A stretch of 64,000 bases of DNA from RPQJ01 sp963793005 (GTDB lineage Bacteria; Pseudomonadota; Gammaproteobacteria; Steroidobacterales; Steroidobacteraceae): positions 1,736,001-1,800,000 of the forward strand of contig CAWBYP010000002.1 of NCBI GenBank assembly GCA_963793005.1, in the 5' to 3' direction. The notes below the pieces were generated by a model. It had not been told where the DNA came from and did no database searches. It worked only from the letters and a program-made list of their open reading frames with translations. Below are positions 8,435 through 17,230 of the stretch, in pieces. The position numbers were made by a program, and so were the translations under genes. Positions within the stretch are counted from its first letter, which is position 1; the number at the start of each line of letters is the position of its first letter.

Positions 8435-9019
8435 ATGGGATCGCATCGACATTACGCGGTACTTCTGCTCGCGCTCGCCGCCGGCTGCGCCACGACCTGG
8501 CAGGTGGACAGCTACCAGGCGCCGGGTGCCGACATCACGTCGCGGCCGACGTTTGCCTGGACGGGCGGCAAAGTGGGGGCGGCGGTGGAGATCAAGCGCT
8601 CCGTTGTTGCCGACGCCGACCAGCACATCCGCCAGGCAGTGGTCACAGGACTCGTGAAAAAGGGCTACCAGGAGGTCGCGGATGCAAAGTCGGCACAGAT
8701 GCTGGTGAGCTACCAGGTCGCCGGCACGAGAAGGTACCAGACACCGAAATCTCCCAGGTTCAATGCGCCCAACCCGGATGACGTGCTGATGACCAGTAAT
8801 CCGCAACCGCCCGCCGCATCCGAACTACCGCGCGAGCGCCGCGTGACCGAGGGATCGGTGATCGTGTTCGTGGACGACCCGGCGACAGGCCAGATAATCT
8901 GGCGCGGCGCGATATCGGAAGAAACGCGCAGTTCTTCATCGGAACAGGCCATTCGCACGGCCGAGGAGATGGCCGCCGCCATCATCGAGACGTTCCCGGC
9001 GCGAAGCTCCAGCAGGTGA
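8435..9019 (+). CDS. DUF4136-like lipoprotein
   Basis: The 194-residue protein starts at ATG 8435 with GGGAGA 7 nt upstream. The N-terminus 'MGSHRHYAVLLLALAAGCAT' is a lipoprotein signal with lipobox LAAGC, so the protein is lipid-anchored in the envelope. The rest fits the DUF4136 pattern: an early 'tfaW' segment, 'VKKGYQEVADAKSAQMLVSYQV' (the usual 'kGy.ea..p.aDl.V.y'), and C-terminal 'SVIVFVDDPATGQIIWRGAISEE'. No function is known for the family. The nearby gene pattern gives no pathway clue. Confidence 0.8.
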   Translation: MGSHRHYAVLLLALAAGCATTWQVDSYQAPGADITSRPTFAWTGGKVGAAVEIKRSVVADADQHIRQAVVTGLVKKGYQEVADAKSAQMLVSYQVAGTRRYQTPKSPRFNAPNPDDVLMTSNPQPPAASELPRERRVTEGSVIVFVDDPATGQIIWRGAISEETRSSSSEQAIRTAEEMAAAIIETFPARSSSR

Positions 9020-9060
9020 CTTGTGGGCGGCGGCCGTTTCCAGCCCCGCCGCGGCACGAC

Positions 9061-9642
9061 TCAGCGCGCGAAGTAGTCCGGCTCCGAGCCCGGCTTCCAC
9101 TTGATGCTGCAGCCGACGCTCGGGCGCTGCCCCGTATCCACGGCTGTTCCCGACAGCACGGCATCGGCCGCCCTGCGCAGGTCCGTCCCGGTCACCGGCC
9201 GCGCGTCGCCGGGCCGGCTGTCGTCGAACTGCCCTCGATACACGAGCCGCCGGTCGGCGTCGAACAGGAAGAAGTCCGGCGTGCAGGCCGCACGGAACGC
9301 TTTCGCGACCGACTGGTCCGCATCGAGCAGGTAGGGAAAGACATAGGCTGCCGAGCGTGCCTCCTCCCGCATCGCATCGGGTCCGTCCTGCGGATAGGCG
9401 GCGATATCGTTCGAATTTACCGCCACGATGGCAAGGCCACGCGGAACGTACTCGGCCGCGAAACGCGCGAATCCGGCCCGGATGTGCCTGGCGAACGGGC
9501 AGTGCTCGCAGGTGAATACGACCAGCAGGGCGCGGGAAGCCGCGAAGTCCGCGATTGCATGACGCTTGCCGTCGAAGTCCGCCAGGTCGAACGTCGGCGC
9601 CGGCGTGCCGAGCGCAAGCATGGTTGAAGGCGTCCTGGCCAC
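9061..9642 (-). CDS. Thioredoxin-like AhpC/TSA-family protein
   Basis: The 193-residue soluble protein has a thioredoxin fold of the peroxiredoxin/TlpA type: 'LGTPAPTFDLADFDGK', then the redox pair C45/C48 in 'FTCEHCPFAR', then 'LAIVAVNSND' and 'CTPDFFLFDADRRLVYRGQFDD' with the cis-Pro region. Many proteins of this group carry 'CNHCPY' instead. There is no signal peptide, so it is probably cytoplasmic. Its substrate is unknown; a thiol-disulfide or peroxide-reducing role is the family expectation. It is the last gene of a minus-strand operon, 10 bp downstream of the YdcZ-like transporter. Confidence 0.88.
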   Translation of the reverse strand: MARTPSTMLALGTPAPTFDLADFDGKRHAIADFAASRALLVVFTCEHCPFARHIRAGFARFAAEYVPRGLAIVAVNSNDIAAYPQDGPDAMREEARSAAYVFPYLLDADQSVAKAFRAACTPDFFLFDADRRLVYRGQFDDSRPGDARPVTGTDLRRAADAVLSGTAVDTGQRPSVGCSIKWKPGSEPDYFAR

Positions 9643-9652
9643 GGCAATCTCC

Positions 9653-10093
9653 TCAGCGACGAATGATCAGCAGCGCGCCCGCGATCACCAGCACGGCGCC
9701 GAGCAATCGCGCGGGCGTTACGGGGCTCTGCGGGAACCCGATGACACCGTACTGGTCCACGACCAGCGCCGCGACCATCTGCCCCGCGAGTGTAAAAGCG
9801 AGCAGCGCGGCGGCGCCGAGCCTGGGACCCAGCACGGTAGTGGAAGCAACATAGACCGCGCCCAGCAGGCCACCGAGCCAGGCCCAGGCCGGAACAGCCG
9901 CCGTCGAACCCGGCACGACACGCGCACCGCTCGCCAGCGCGACCACCGCCAGCGCAGCCAGGCCGATCGCAAAATTGACGATGGTCGCAATGACCGGGGA
10001 GCCGATCACGGCGCGCACGGTCGCGTTCATGCCCACCTGCACGGTGAGCCCCGCGCCAACCAGTACGGCGACCAGGTGCGGCCAGTAGTTCAC
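9653..10093 (-). CDS. DMT-superfamily small transporter (YdcZ/DUF606-like)
   Basis: The 146-residue protein is almost wholly hydrophobic, with about five transmembrane helices. It starts 'MNYWPHLVAVLVGAGLTVQVGMNATVRAVIGSPVIATIVNFAIG', matching the small DUF606/YdcZ branch of drug/metabolite transporters, whose members have about 140-150 residues and form paired homologues. The substrate is unknown. It overlaps the upstream repeat-lipoprotein gene by 4 bp, so translation is likely coupled, and it precedes the thioredoxin-like gene by 10 bp. Confidence 0.85.
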   Translation of the reverse strand: MNYWPHLVAVLVGAGLTVQVGMNATVRAVIGSPVIATIVNFAIGLAALAVVALASGARVVPGSTAAVPAWAWLGGLLGAVYVASTTVLGPRLGAAALLAFTLAGQMVAALVVDQYGVIGFPQSPVTPARLLGAVLVIAGALLIIRR

Positions 10094-11253
10094 AGTGGCC
10101 GGCCGGTGGCCGCCGTCGCGCCGTCACGCCGCACCCAGCCCTGTGAAACCAGCGCGCCGATGCCGGCGATCAGCGTCACGAACACGACGATGCCCCCTAT
10201 GAACGGCACGTGCCGTACCAGCGAAAGGGCCAGCAGGGCCAGCAGCAGCGCGAGCAGGCGCCACCCGGTGGATGCGGGGGCCGTGCCGCGAACCATGGCC
10301 AGTCCGCGCTGCCCGATGAAGAGCGCCGCGACGATCCAGCCGAGGAACATAAGCAACAGGTATACGGGCACCAGCAGCAACGCCAGCGGAATGCCGACGA
10401 TGGTCACCAGCAACACCACCGCGACAATGGGAACACAGGCCAGGACGGCAAAACCCAGGCCGACCGACTGCCAGGGATCACGCCTGATCGTTTCCGCGGC
10501 TCGCGCGGACAACCCCGGGAAGAGCACCAGGAACAGCGCGCCGACCAGGAACACGCCTGCGAACCAGAGCACCGACCCGACCCAGTGCACGGCCTCGCGC
10601 ACCGGGCCGCCCTCGTCGTGCATGAATTTTCCATGGCCGGACTCGTGAAACTCGATCCCGCCGGCGATGACCGCGCCCTCGGGGACGACTGGCTCGGCGG
10701 GGCCCCGGTAAATGAGCCGCCCACCGATCTGAGTTTCCGGCCGGATCACCAGTTCCTCGGACCGGACGTCGACGTCGCCGAGCGCCTGGCCCGCCATCGT
10801 CACCGTTCCGCCGGAGATTTTCAGTAGTCCGTGAGAGTTGCCCTCGAAGTCAACGCTGCCACCGGCCAGGGTCGTGGCGCCGGCAATGACGGTCGCCGGT
10901 CCGACGGCCACGTCACCGCCGCCAACTCGCGCATTTCCGTGGATGATCGCGTCCACCTTCACGTCGCCGCCGGCCGCATACACGTCGTCGCCGACGCTGC
11001 CACCAATCGACACTTCGCCGCCTGCGGCCACCAGGTCGCCATTCACCTCGCTGGCCGTGGCAACCTGCCCGCCAGCCAGGAAGGCATCGCCTTCGACAGG
11101 GTCGGTGAGATTCAACAGTCCGCCGGCGCCGAAATAATCGGTACCGAACTGCTGGCTCACGCCGGCGTCGTCGTCGTTGATCTCGATTGAACAGCCACTG
11201 ACGGCCAGCGCAACGATGGCTGCGAGCACCGTAATCGGCACGAAGGTTTTCAT
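10090..11253 (-). CDS. Polymer-forming (bactofilin-like repeat) membrane lipoprotein
   Basis: The start is ATG 11253 with AGGAG 6 nt upstream (387 residues). The N-terminus 'MKTFVPITVLAAIVALAVSGC' is a lipoprotein signal. Residues ~35-215 are a run of short Gly/Val/Ala repeats of the 'GdV.aaGG.v.i.g.v.gdv' type ('AASEVNGDLVAAGGEVSIGGSV'-like), which predict a right-handed beta-helix as in bactofilins. The C-terminal half (~225-375) has about four transmembrane helices. The combination of lipidated end, beta-helix and membrane bundle suggests an envelope scaffold, but this is inference. It heads an operon with the YdcZ-like and thioredoxin-like genes. Confidence 0.8.
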   Translation of the reverse strand: MKTFVPITVLAAIVALAVSGCSIEINDDDAGVSQQFGTDYFGAGGLLNLTDPVEGDAFLAGGQVATASEVNGDLVAAGGEVSIGGSVGDDVYAAGGDVKVDAIIHGNARVGGGDVAVGPATVIAGATTLAGGSVDFEGNSHGLLKISGGTVTMAGQALGDVDVRSEELVIRPETQIGGRLIYRGPAEPVVPEGAVIAGGIEFHESGHGKFMHDEGGPVREAVHWVGSVLWFAGVFLVGALFLVLFPGLSARAAETIRRDPWQSVGLGFAVLACVPIVAVVLLVTIVGIPLALLLVPVYLLLMFLGWIVAALFIGQRGLAMVRGTAPASTGWRLLALLLALLALSLVRHVPFIGGIVVFVTLIAGIGALVSQGWVRRDGATAATGRPL

Positions 11254-11321
11254 TGCCAACTCCTAGCAGGCGGCATCCGGATCAACGGATGCACGCCGGT
11301 TTGCAGGCCATCACGGTCAGT

Positions 11322-11969
11322 CTAAGGCATGGCGGCCGCGCGCTGCAGCGTTCCAGGCCTGCGCGCGACGCCTTCGGTCACGTAGCCCAGCAACGTGGGC
11401 ACCCCGCGCAGGTAGCTCGATTGCACCGATTCACGCAGCAGGCCGGCGCTCTCGATCTGTTCGAGAACGGGTCTATTCAGGCAGCACCCGCCGGCAAGCG
11501 GTCTCCACAGCGGCGTGAGCCGGTCCTGCCAGCGGGCGGCTGCAGGACGGGGGTCGCGGCCGTGCTCCATGAACAGGAACTGCCCGCCCGGCTTGAGCAC
11601 CCGGCGGATCTCTGCCAGCGCGTGCATGACGTCGGGAATCGAGCACAGGGTGAGTGTGCTCACGACCGTGTCGAAGCGTTCGTCTTCGAACGGCAGGTGC
11701 TCGGCATCAAGGTGATGGAAGTCCACCTCGACTGCCGACGCATCGATCCTGGGACGGGAGTACCGGTCCAGGAAAGGGTCGGGGTCGATGGCCTCGATGC
11801 GCCGCACACCAGGCGGGTAGTGCTCGAGATTCGCGCCCGTGCCGAAACCGATTTCGAGGATCCGGCCACTGGCCGGCGCCAGTGCCCGGATGCGCGCCCT
11901 GCGATAGGCGCGACTGGACATCGCCAGATCGAGGAATTTCGGGAAGATGTAGTGACGATAGAAACTCAT
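11322..11969 (-). CDS. Class I SAM-dependent methyltransferase
   Basis: The 215-residue protein has the class I methyltransferase fold: motif I 'ILEIGFGTGANLEHY' near residue 40, the acidic end of strand 2 in 'IEAIDPDP', motif 'DAEHLPFEDERFDTVVSTLTLCSI' (motifs II/III) and 'EIRRVLKPGGQFLFMEHG'. The overall order and length resemble the phospholipid/UbiE-METTL7-like group. The substrate is not visible. It is single, with its 5' end facing the yebC region and its 3' end near the start of the repeat lipoprotein gene on the same strand. Confidence 0.88.
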   Translation of the reverse strand: MSFYRHYIFPKFLDLAMSSRAYRRARIRALAPASGRILEIGFGTGANLEHYPPGVRRIEAIDPDPFLDRYSRPRIDASAVEVDFHHLDAEHLPFEDERFDTVVSTLTLCSIPDVMHALAEIRRVLKPGGQFLFMEHGRDPRPAAARWQDRLTPLWRPLAGGCCLNRPVLEQIESAGLLRESVQSSYLRGVPTLLGYVTEGVARRPGTLQRAAAMP

Positions 11970-12057
11970 GCCGGGCCGCTCCTGCGACGCTCATCGCAAC
12001 GCGCGACGGAAGGTGATCCAGCGTCGATACGCCCGGGAATCGTGAATTCAATGAATT

Positions 12058-12086
12058 TTGACAATAGCACTGCTCAGGCCAGTAAT
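12058..12086 (+). promoter_or_regulatory. Candidate sigma-70 promoter for yebC
   Basis: A perfect -35 TTGACA (12058-12063) is followed after 17 nt by AGTAAT (12081-12086), a 4/6 match to the -10 consensus, in the AT-richer part of the 222-bp spacer before yebC. A second -10-like hexamer TATGAT (12113-12118) lies downstream without a good -35. Either could drive yebC. This comes from sequence reading only. Confidence 0.45.
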
Positions 12087-12191
12087 TTCGGTCGATTCAT
12101 TTTGCCAGTTGTTATGATGCCGGGGCGAGTGGATTGGCCCGCTTCGCGCGCTCAGGTAGATTGCGCACCCTTCAAGGAAGGTCGAGTTCCG

Positions 12192-12914
12192 ATGGGTCGA
12201 ATTTTCGAAGTCCGCAAGCACACGATGTTCGCGCGCTGGAACCGCATGGCCAAGCAGTTCGCGCGCATCGGCAAGGAAATCACCATCGCGGTCAAGGCGG
12301 GCGGCCCCGACCCGAACTCGAACCCGGCGCTGCGGCGCGTGATCCAGAACGCCCGTGCCGTCAACATGCCCAAGGACAAGATCGAGGCTGCGATCAAGCG
12401 CGCCTCGGGTCGCGACGCCGCCAATTTCGAAGAGCTGCTCTACGAAGGCTACGCCCCGCACGGCGTCGCGGTGCTGGTCGAGTGCGCGACCGACAACCCG
12501 ACCCGCACCGTCGCGAGCGTTCGAAATGCCTTCAGCAAGAACGGCGGCAACCTGGCCACCACTGGCAGCGTCGCGTTCCAGTTCAAGCGCATGGGCGTGT
12601 TCCGCCTGAGCCCCGAAGGCATCGACCAGGACGATCTCGAGCTGTACCTGATCGACCACGGCCTCGAGGAATTCGGCGAAAGCACGGACGAGAAGGACGA
12701 GCCGCAGCTGGTCGCGCGCTGCGCCTTCGAGGACTTCGGCACATTGCAGAAGGCCCTCGAGGACCGCGGCATCACGCCGATCTCGGCCGAGCACGAGTAC
12801 ATCTGCCAGGCAGCGACCGAGCTGCCCGAGGAGCAGGCGACCGAAGTACTCGAGTTGATCGACAAGCTCGAGCAGGACGAGGACGTGCAGAAGGTGTATC
12901 ACACGCTCGCCTGA
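12192..12914 (+). CDS. YebC/PmpR family protein
   Basis: The 240-residue protein starts at ATG 12192 ('MGRIFEVRKHTMFARWNRM'), with AAGGAAGG about 10 nt upstream; the longer open frame before it is non-coding spacer. It has the full family pattern: the N-terminal Lys/Arg-rich domain ('AKQFARIGKEITIAVKAGGPDP'), 'RAVNMPKDKIEAAIKRA', 'YEGYAPHGVAVLVECATDNPTRT' and the acidic C-terminal domain with 'LIDKLEQDEDVQKVYHTL'. Family members bind DNA as regulators, and recent work links YebC-type proteins to translation at polyproline. It is usually near ruvC, which is not present here, so the context differs from E. coli. Confidence 0.95.
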   Translation: MGRIFEVRKHTMFARWNRMAKQFARIGKEITIAVKAGGPDPNSNPALRRVIQNARAVNMPKDKIEAAIKRASGRDAANFEELLYEGYAPHGVAVLVECATDNPTRTVASVRNAFSKNGGNLATTGSVAFQFKRMGVFRLSPEGIDQDDLELYLIDHGLEEFGESTDEKDEPQLVARCAFEDFGTLQKALEDRGITPISAEHEYICQAATELPEEQATEVLELIDKLEQDEDVQKVYHTLA

Positions 12915-12998
12915 GGGCATCCGGCGACCGATTGCCCGCGGCGCGGCAGCAGTGGCTGCCGCATTGGAAGCTACCGCAAGGGCGCAGGGGGGACCCCG

Positions 12999-13724
12999 AT
13001 GACCGATCGAACTGCCGATAATTCACCCCAGGTCTACGCCCGGATCTGCGGCGTGCTTTACCTGTACATCATCGTCGCAGGCATCTTTGCCGAATCGGTC
13101 CGGTCGAAGCTGATCGTATCCGCGGATGCAGCGGCCACCGCCAGCAACATCATGGCCAATGAGTCGCTGTTCCGCCTGGCCTTCTCCGGCGAGCTGCTGC
13201 ACCTGGCCTGCGACGTCGCAGTCGCGGTATTGCTGTACGTGCTGCTGCGGCCGGTAAACCGGAACATCGCACTGCTCGCAGCGTTCATGAGACTGGCGAG
13301 CGACGTCGTCCTGGCGGTCGCGAGCTTGAGTCACCTCGCGGCATTGCGGCTGCTGGAAAACGCCGGCTACCTGGCGAGTTTCGAGCCCGGGCAGCTGCAA
13401 TCACTCGCGTTGCTTGCGCTGAAGCTGCACGGCAGCGCCTACGCGATCAGCCTGGTGTTCTTCGGATTTGCGTGCCTGGCGCTGGGGCACCTGGTGTTTC
13501 GCGCGGGCTACCTTCCCAAGGCCCTGGGCATCCTGCTTGGCATTGCTGGCCTGTGCTACCTGGTGGACAGTTTTGTGTCGTTCCTCGCGCCTGCGCTGTC
13601 GAGTGCGCTGTTCCCCGCCATCTTCCTACCGGTCCTGGTCGCGGAACTCGGCCTTGCGCTATGGCTGGTCGTGAAGGGCGTGGACGTGGCCCGGTGGGAC
13701 GCGACGGTACGCTCGAAGGCCTAG
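12999..13724 (+). CDS. DUF4386-family membrane protein
   Basis: The 241-residue protein has about six transmembrane helices across its length. The N-terminal '...NSPQVYARICGVLYLYIIVAGIFAE' is the typical DUF4386 entry ('r.aGllYLl.iv.g.fae'), followed by 'VSADAAATASNIMANESLFRLAFSGEL', which is the family's periplasmic loop pattern. No function is known. The start ATG 12999 has a G-rich purine stretch (AGGGGGGA) 5-6 nt upstream. It stands between yebC and ygiQ on the same strand. Confidence 0.85.
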   Translation: MTDRTADNSPQVYARICGVLYLYIIVAGIFAESVRSKLIVSADAAATASNIMANESLFRLAFSGELLHLACDVAVAVLLYVLLRPVNRNIALLAAFMRLASDVVLAVASLSHLAALRLLENAGYLASFEPGQLQSLALLALKLHGSAYAISLVFFGFACLALGHLVFRAGYLPKALGILLGIAGLCYLVDSFVSFLAPALSSALFPAIFLPVLVAELGLALWLVVKGVDVARWDATVRSKA

Positions 13725-13814
13725 CCCGCCGCCGGGGCGGCGGTTTCGCCTCGAACCCGCTCGTGCCACAGGGCAGCCGTACGGTATCGCGACAAGCCGT
13801 CTAAACTGCGCCCC

Positions 13815-16148
13815 ATGCAACCCGCGCGCGACCTGTTCTCGTACCGCAAGCACTGGGCCCACCGCTTCGGCCCGGCGCCGTTCCTGCCCATGTCGCGGGC
13901 GGAGATGGACGAGCTCGGCTGGGATTCCTGCGACGTGATCCTCGTGACCGGCGACGCGTACGTCGACCTGCCGAGCTTCGGCATGGCCATCGTCGGTCGT
14001 GTGCTCGAGGCGCAGGGATTCCGGGTCGGTATCATCGCCCAGCCGGACTGGCACTCGACGCGCGACTTCATGGCGCTCGGTTGCCCGAACCTGTTCTTCG
14101 GCGTCACCGGCGGCAACATGGATTCGATGGTGAACCGGTACACCTCCGACCGCCGCGTCCGCAGCGACGACGCCTACACGCCGCACGGGGCCGGAGGAGC
14201 CCGGCCGGATCGCTGCGTGATCGTCTACTCGCAGCGCGTGCGCGAGGCCTACAAGGACGTGCCGCTGGTGGTGGGCGGCATCGAGGCTTCGCTGCGCCGT
14301 ATTGCGCACTTCGATTACTGGTCGGAGAAGGTGCGCCGCTCGGTGCTGCTCGATGCGAAGGCAGACCTGCTGGTCTACGGCAACGCGGAGCGCCAGATCT
14401 GCGAGATAGCACACCGGTTGGCTGCGGGCAAGCGCATCGATGAGATCGACGAGCTGCGCGGCACCGCGTTCGTGCGTCGCGCAATGCCCGAAGGCTGGAC
14501 CGCGATCGATTCCACCAGCATCGACACGCCGGGACCTGTCGGACCTGCGGTCGACCCTTACGCGTTCGGGCCGGGCGGTGCGCACGGCGCCACGCCGCGC
14601 ACGGAGCGGGACTCGGCCACCGGCGACCGGACGGTCGGGTCCCCGGTCGACAAAGCGATTCCCGAGGAGCGACTCGGCCGGGGACCCGATTGGTCGGTCG
14701 CTGCGACGAGGGGCACGGCCCGGCGAGAGCAAGTCGTGCGCTTCGAGCGCAAGGTCCCGAACGCCGACCGCGAGCGCAGCGTGATCCGCATGCCGTCTTA
14801 CGAGCAGGTCGCAGGCGATGCGGTGCTGTACGCACACGCGTCCCGGATCCTGCATGCCGAGTCCAACCCGGGAAACGCCCGCTGCCTGGTTCAGCGGCAC
14901 GGCGACCAGGATGTGTGGCTGAACCCGCCGCCCATTCCGCTCACGATGAAGGAAATGGACGCGATCTACGAACTGCCGTACCAACGTGTGCCGCATCCGT
15001 CCTACGGCAAGGCAAAGATTCCTGCCTACGAGATGATCCGGTTCTCGATCGCGATACAGCGCGGCTGCTTCGGTGGCTGCACGTTCTGTTCAATCACCGA
15101 GCACGAGGGCCGCATCATCCAGAACCGCTCCGAGGACTCGGTCATTCGCGAGATCGAGACGATCAGGGACAAGGCGCCCGACTTTACCGGAGTGATCTCC
15201 GATCTCGGCGGCCCCACGGCCAACATGTATCGCATCGCATGCAAGTCACGCGAGATTGAATCAGCCTGCCGCAGGCCATCCTGCGTATTCCCCGGCATAT
15301 GCCCGAACCTCGATACCGACCATTCGGCGCTGATTGGGCTCTATCGCCGCGCGCGCGCGCTGCCCGGCATCAAGAAGGTGCTGATCGCCTCTGGCGTGCG
15401 CTACGACTTGGCTGTCGAGTCGCCGGAGTATGTGAGGGAGCTCGTGCAGCACCACGTCGGCGGATATCTCAAGATTGCGCCGGAGGCGATTGCCGAGGGG
15501 CCTTTGTCGAAGATGATGAAGCCCGGCGTCGGCACCTATGACCGATTCAAGGAGCTGTTCGACAAGTACTCGAAGGAAGCCGGGAAAGAGCAGTACCTGA
15601 TTCCCTACTTCATCGCGGCACACCCCGGCACGACCGACGAGGACATGCTCGAGCTCGCGCTGTGGCTGAAGCGAAACAAGTTCCGTGCCGACCAGGTGCA
15701 GGCCTTCCTGCCCTCGCCGATGGCGACCGCAACCGCGATGTATCACTCCGGCAAGAACCCGCTGCACAAGGTGACGCGCGGCTCAGAGGACGTGCACGTG
15801 CCGAAAGGCATCCGCGTTCGCAGGCTGCACAAGGCATTCCTTCGCTATCACGATGCCAACAACTGGCCACTGTTGCGCGAGGCCTTGAGACGCATGGGCC
15901 GCGCCGACCTGATCGGCAACGGCAAGCAGCAACTCGTGCCGACCTACCAGCCGATTGGTACCGGGCAGGCACACGAAGGCAGGCGCAGGTCGCCGATGGC
16001 CAAGGCCCCGGTGACCGGGAAGAAGCTGGCTGGGAGAAAGGCTGCGAAGACCACTCCATTCAAGACCCAGCACACCGGGCTGCCGCGGGTGCCGTCGACT
16101 CTGGGTGGAAGAGACCACCCCCGGCCCGGGCGCAAGGGACGCGTCTAG
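13815..16148 (+). CDS. ygiQ: YgiQ-family radical SAM protein
   Basis: The 777-residue protein carries the radical SAM cluster 'CFGGCTFCS' (CxxxCxxC) in the middle and the long YgiQ N- and C-terminal flanks ('MSRAEMDELGWDSCDVILVTGD', 'GIEASLRRIAHFDYWS', 'PEAIAEGPLSKMMKPG', 'QVQAFLPSPMATATAMYHSG'). These proteins are radical SAM enzymes of unsettled reaction. Compared with the E. coli homologue as I recall it, there is an extra charged, low-complexity segment of about 50 residues at ~245-300, before 'VIRMPSYEQVAGDAVLYAHASRILH'. The DNA under that segment contains an 11-bp inverted repeat, listed separately. The C-terminus is Lys/Pro/Arg-rich. Confidence 0.93.
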   Translation: MQPARDLFSYRKHWAHRFGPAPFLPMSRAEMDELGWDSCDVILVTGDAYVDLPSFGMAIVGRVLEAQGFRVGIIAQPDWHSTRDFMALGCPNLFFGVTGGNMDSMVNRYTSDRRVRSDDAYTPHGAGGARPDRCVIVYSQRVREAYKDVPLVVGGIEASLRRIAHFDYWSEKVRRSVLLDAKADLLVYGNAERQICEIAHRLAAGKRIDEIDELRGTAFVRRAMPEGWTAIDSTSIDTPGPVGPAVDPYAFGPGGAHGATPRTERDSATGDRTVGSPVDKAIPEERLGRGPDWSVAATRGTARREQVVRFERKVPNADRERSVIRMPSYEQVAGDAVLYAHASRILHAESNPGNARCLVQRHGDQDVWLNPPPIPLTMKEMDAIYELPYQRVPHPSYGKAKIPAYEMIRFSIAIQRGCFGGCTFCSITEHEGRIIQNRSEDSVIREIETIRDKAPDFTGVISDLGGPTANMYRIACKSREIESACRRPSCVFPGICPNLDTDHSALIGLYRRARALPGIKKVLIASGVRYDLAVESPEYVRELVQHHVGGYLKIAPEAIAEGPLSKMMKPGVGTYDRFKELFDKYSKEAGKEQYLIPYFIAAHPGTTDEDMLELALWLKRNKFRADQVQAFLPSPMATATAMYHSGKNPLHKVTRGSEDVHVPKGIRVRRLHKAFLRYHDANNWPLLREALRRMGRADLIGNGKQQLVPTYQPIGTGQAHEGRRRSPMAKAPVTGKKLAGRKAAKTTPFKTQHTGLPRVPSTLGGRDHPRPGRKGRV
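14636..14688. repeat. Inverted repeat inside ygiQ
   Basis: The arm CGGGTCCCCGG (14636-14646) is matched by CCGGGGACCCG (14678-14688), an exact 11-bp inverted repeat with a 31-nt centre. Similarity continues imperfectly outwards, with GACCG and CGACTCGGC-like blocks on both sides. It lies in the segment that makes this ygiQ longer than usual. It could be an in-frame REP- or MITE-like insertion, or chance in GC-rich DNA. Confidence 0.5.
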
Positions 16149-16197
16149 CAGGACCCGCTATTTACCAGTCATGTCCGGCCTGTAAGATCGCCGCCAC

Positions 16198-17148
16198 GTG
16201 TTTTTCATTCTGAACCGCAGGCTTGCGTGGCGATCCAGGGTGCTCGCGGTCGCATCGCTGATCGCATCCGCGCTGCTCATGGCTGCGTCTCCGGCACGCG
16301 CGCAGGACATCGAGCCTCGGTCCTACTCCAACGCACCGGTGGGCGTGAACTTCCTGATTCCAGGATACGCGTACACAACCGGTGGCGTTTCGTTCGACAC
16401 GTCGCTGCCGCTGACCAACCCGAAGCTGAGCACGAACAACTTGATCCTCGGCTATGCGCGGTCGCTTGATCTCTGGGGGAAATCGGGAAAATTCAGCGTT
16501 ATCGCACCTTACGGCTGGTTGTCGGGATCCGCGGAAAACAGCGGACAGACGATCCAACGCAACATATCGGGGTTCGGAGATCCGGCGTTTCAACTGTCGA
16601 TCAATCTCTACGGCGCCCCGGCTCTCTCGGCGAATGAGTTCAGGCAGTACCAGCAGGACCTGATCGTCGGCGCGAGCCTGCGCGTCACCGCACCGCTCGG
16701 CCAGTACGACGACACCAGGCTGGTCAACCTCGGCACAAACCGCTGGTCGTTCAGGCCACAACTTGGAATGTCGAAGGCACTCGGACGGTGGACCCTGGAG
16801 GGCACTGCATCCGTCACCTTCTTTACCGACAACGACGACTTCTTCGGCGGCAACAGAAGGTCGCAGGACCCCCTGTATTCGCTGGGAGCCCATGCAATCT
16901 ACAGCTTCCAGTCGGGCGTATGGGGCTCGGTGGACACCACCTGGTTCGCCGGCGGCCGCACGACGCTGGACGGCACGCTGAACAATGACCTGCAGCAGAA
17001 CTGGCGTGTCGGCGCGACGCTCGCATTCCCGGTGAACGCACGAAACTCGGTCAAGGCGTTCGCAAGCAGCGGAGTATCTGCGAGGACGGGCAACAATTAC
17101 GATCTCGTGGGCATCGCGTGGCAGTACCGTTGGGGCGGGGGGCTCTGA
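16198..17148 (+). CDS. SphA/MetA-like outer-membrane transporter, putative
   Basis: The 316-residue protein starts at a GTG (16198); I see no strong Shine-Dalgarno. Residues ~1-34 are a signal peptide ending 'ASPARAQD', with probable cleavage after ARA. The mature part is beta-rich with alternating aromatic strands, as in the family named for the phenol-degradation transporter: 'ARSLDLWGKSGKFSVIAPYGWLSG', 'FGDPAFQLSINLYGAPAL', 'VGASLRVTAPLGQYDDTRLVNLGTNRWSFRPQLG' and the closing strand 'YDLVGIAWQYRWGGGL'. It is probably an outer-membrane beta-barrel for hydrophobic compounds. No catabolic genes surround it, so the substrate is unknown. Confidence 0.8.
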   Translation: MFFILNRRLAWRSRVLAVASLIASALLMAASPARAQDIEPRSYSNAPVGVNFLIPGYAYTTGGVSFDTSLPLTNPKLSTNNLILGYARSLDLWGKSGKFSVIAPYGWLSGSAENSGQTIQRNISGFGDPAFQLSINLYGAPALSANEFRQYQQDLIVGASLRVTAPLGQYDDTRLVNLGTNRWSFRPQLGMSKALGRWTLEGTASVTFFTDNDDFFGGNRRSQDPLYSLGAHAIYSFQSGVWGSVDTTWFAGGRTTLDGTLNNDLQQNWRVGATLAFPVNARNSVKAFASSGVSARTGNNYDLVGIAWQYRWGGGL

Positions 17149-17230
17149 CTGGAGGGGCGCGGCCGGGCGCGGAGGCCGCTGCCGATACGATTGCCCGGCC
17201 CCGGAGGCGGCAATCAGGCCGACCAGGTCG

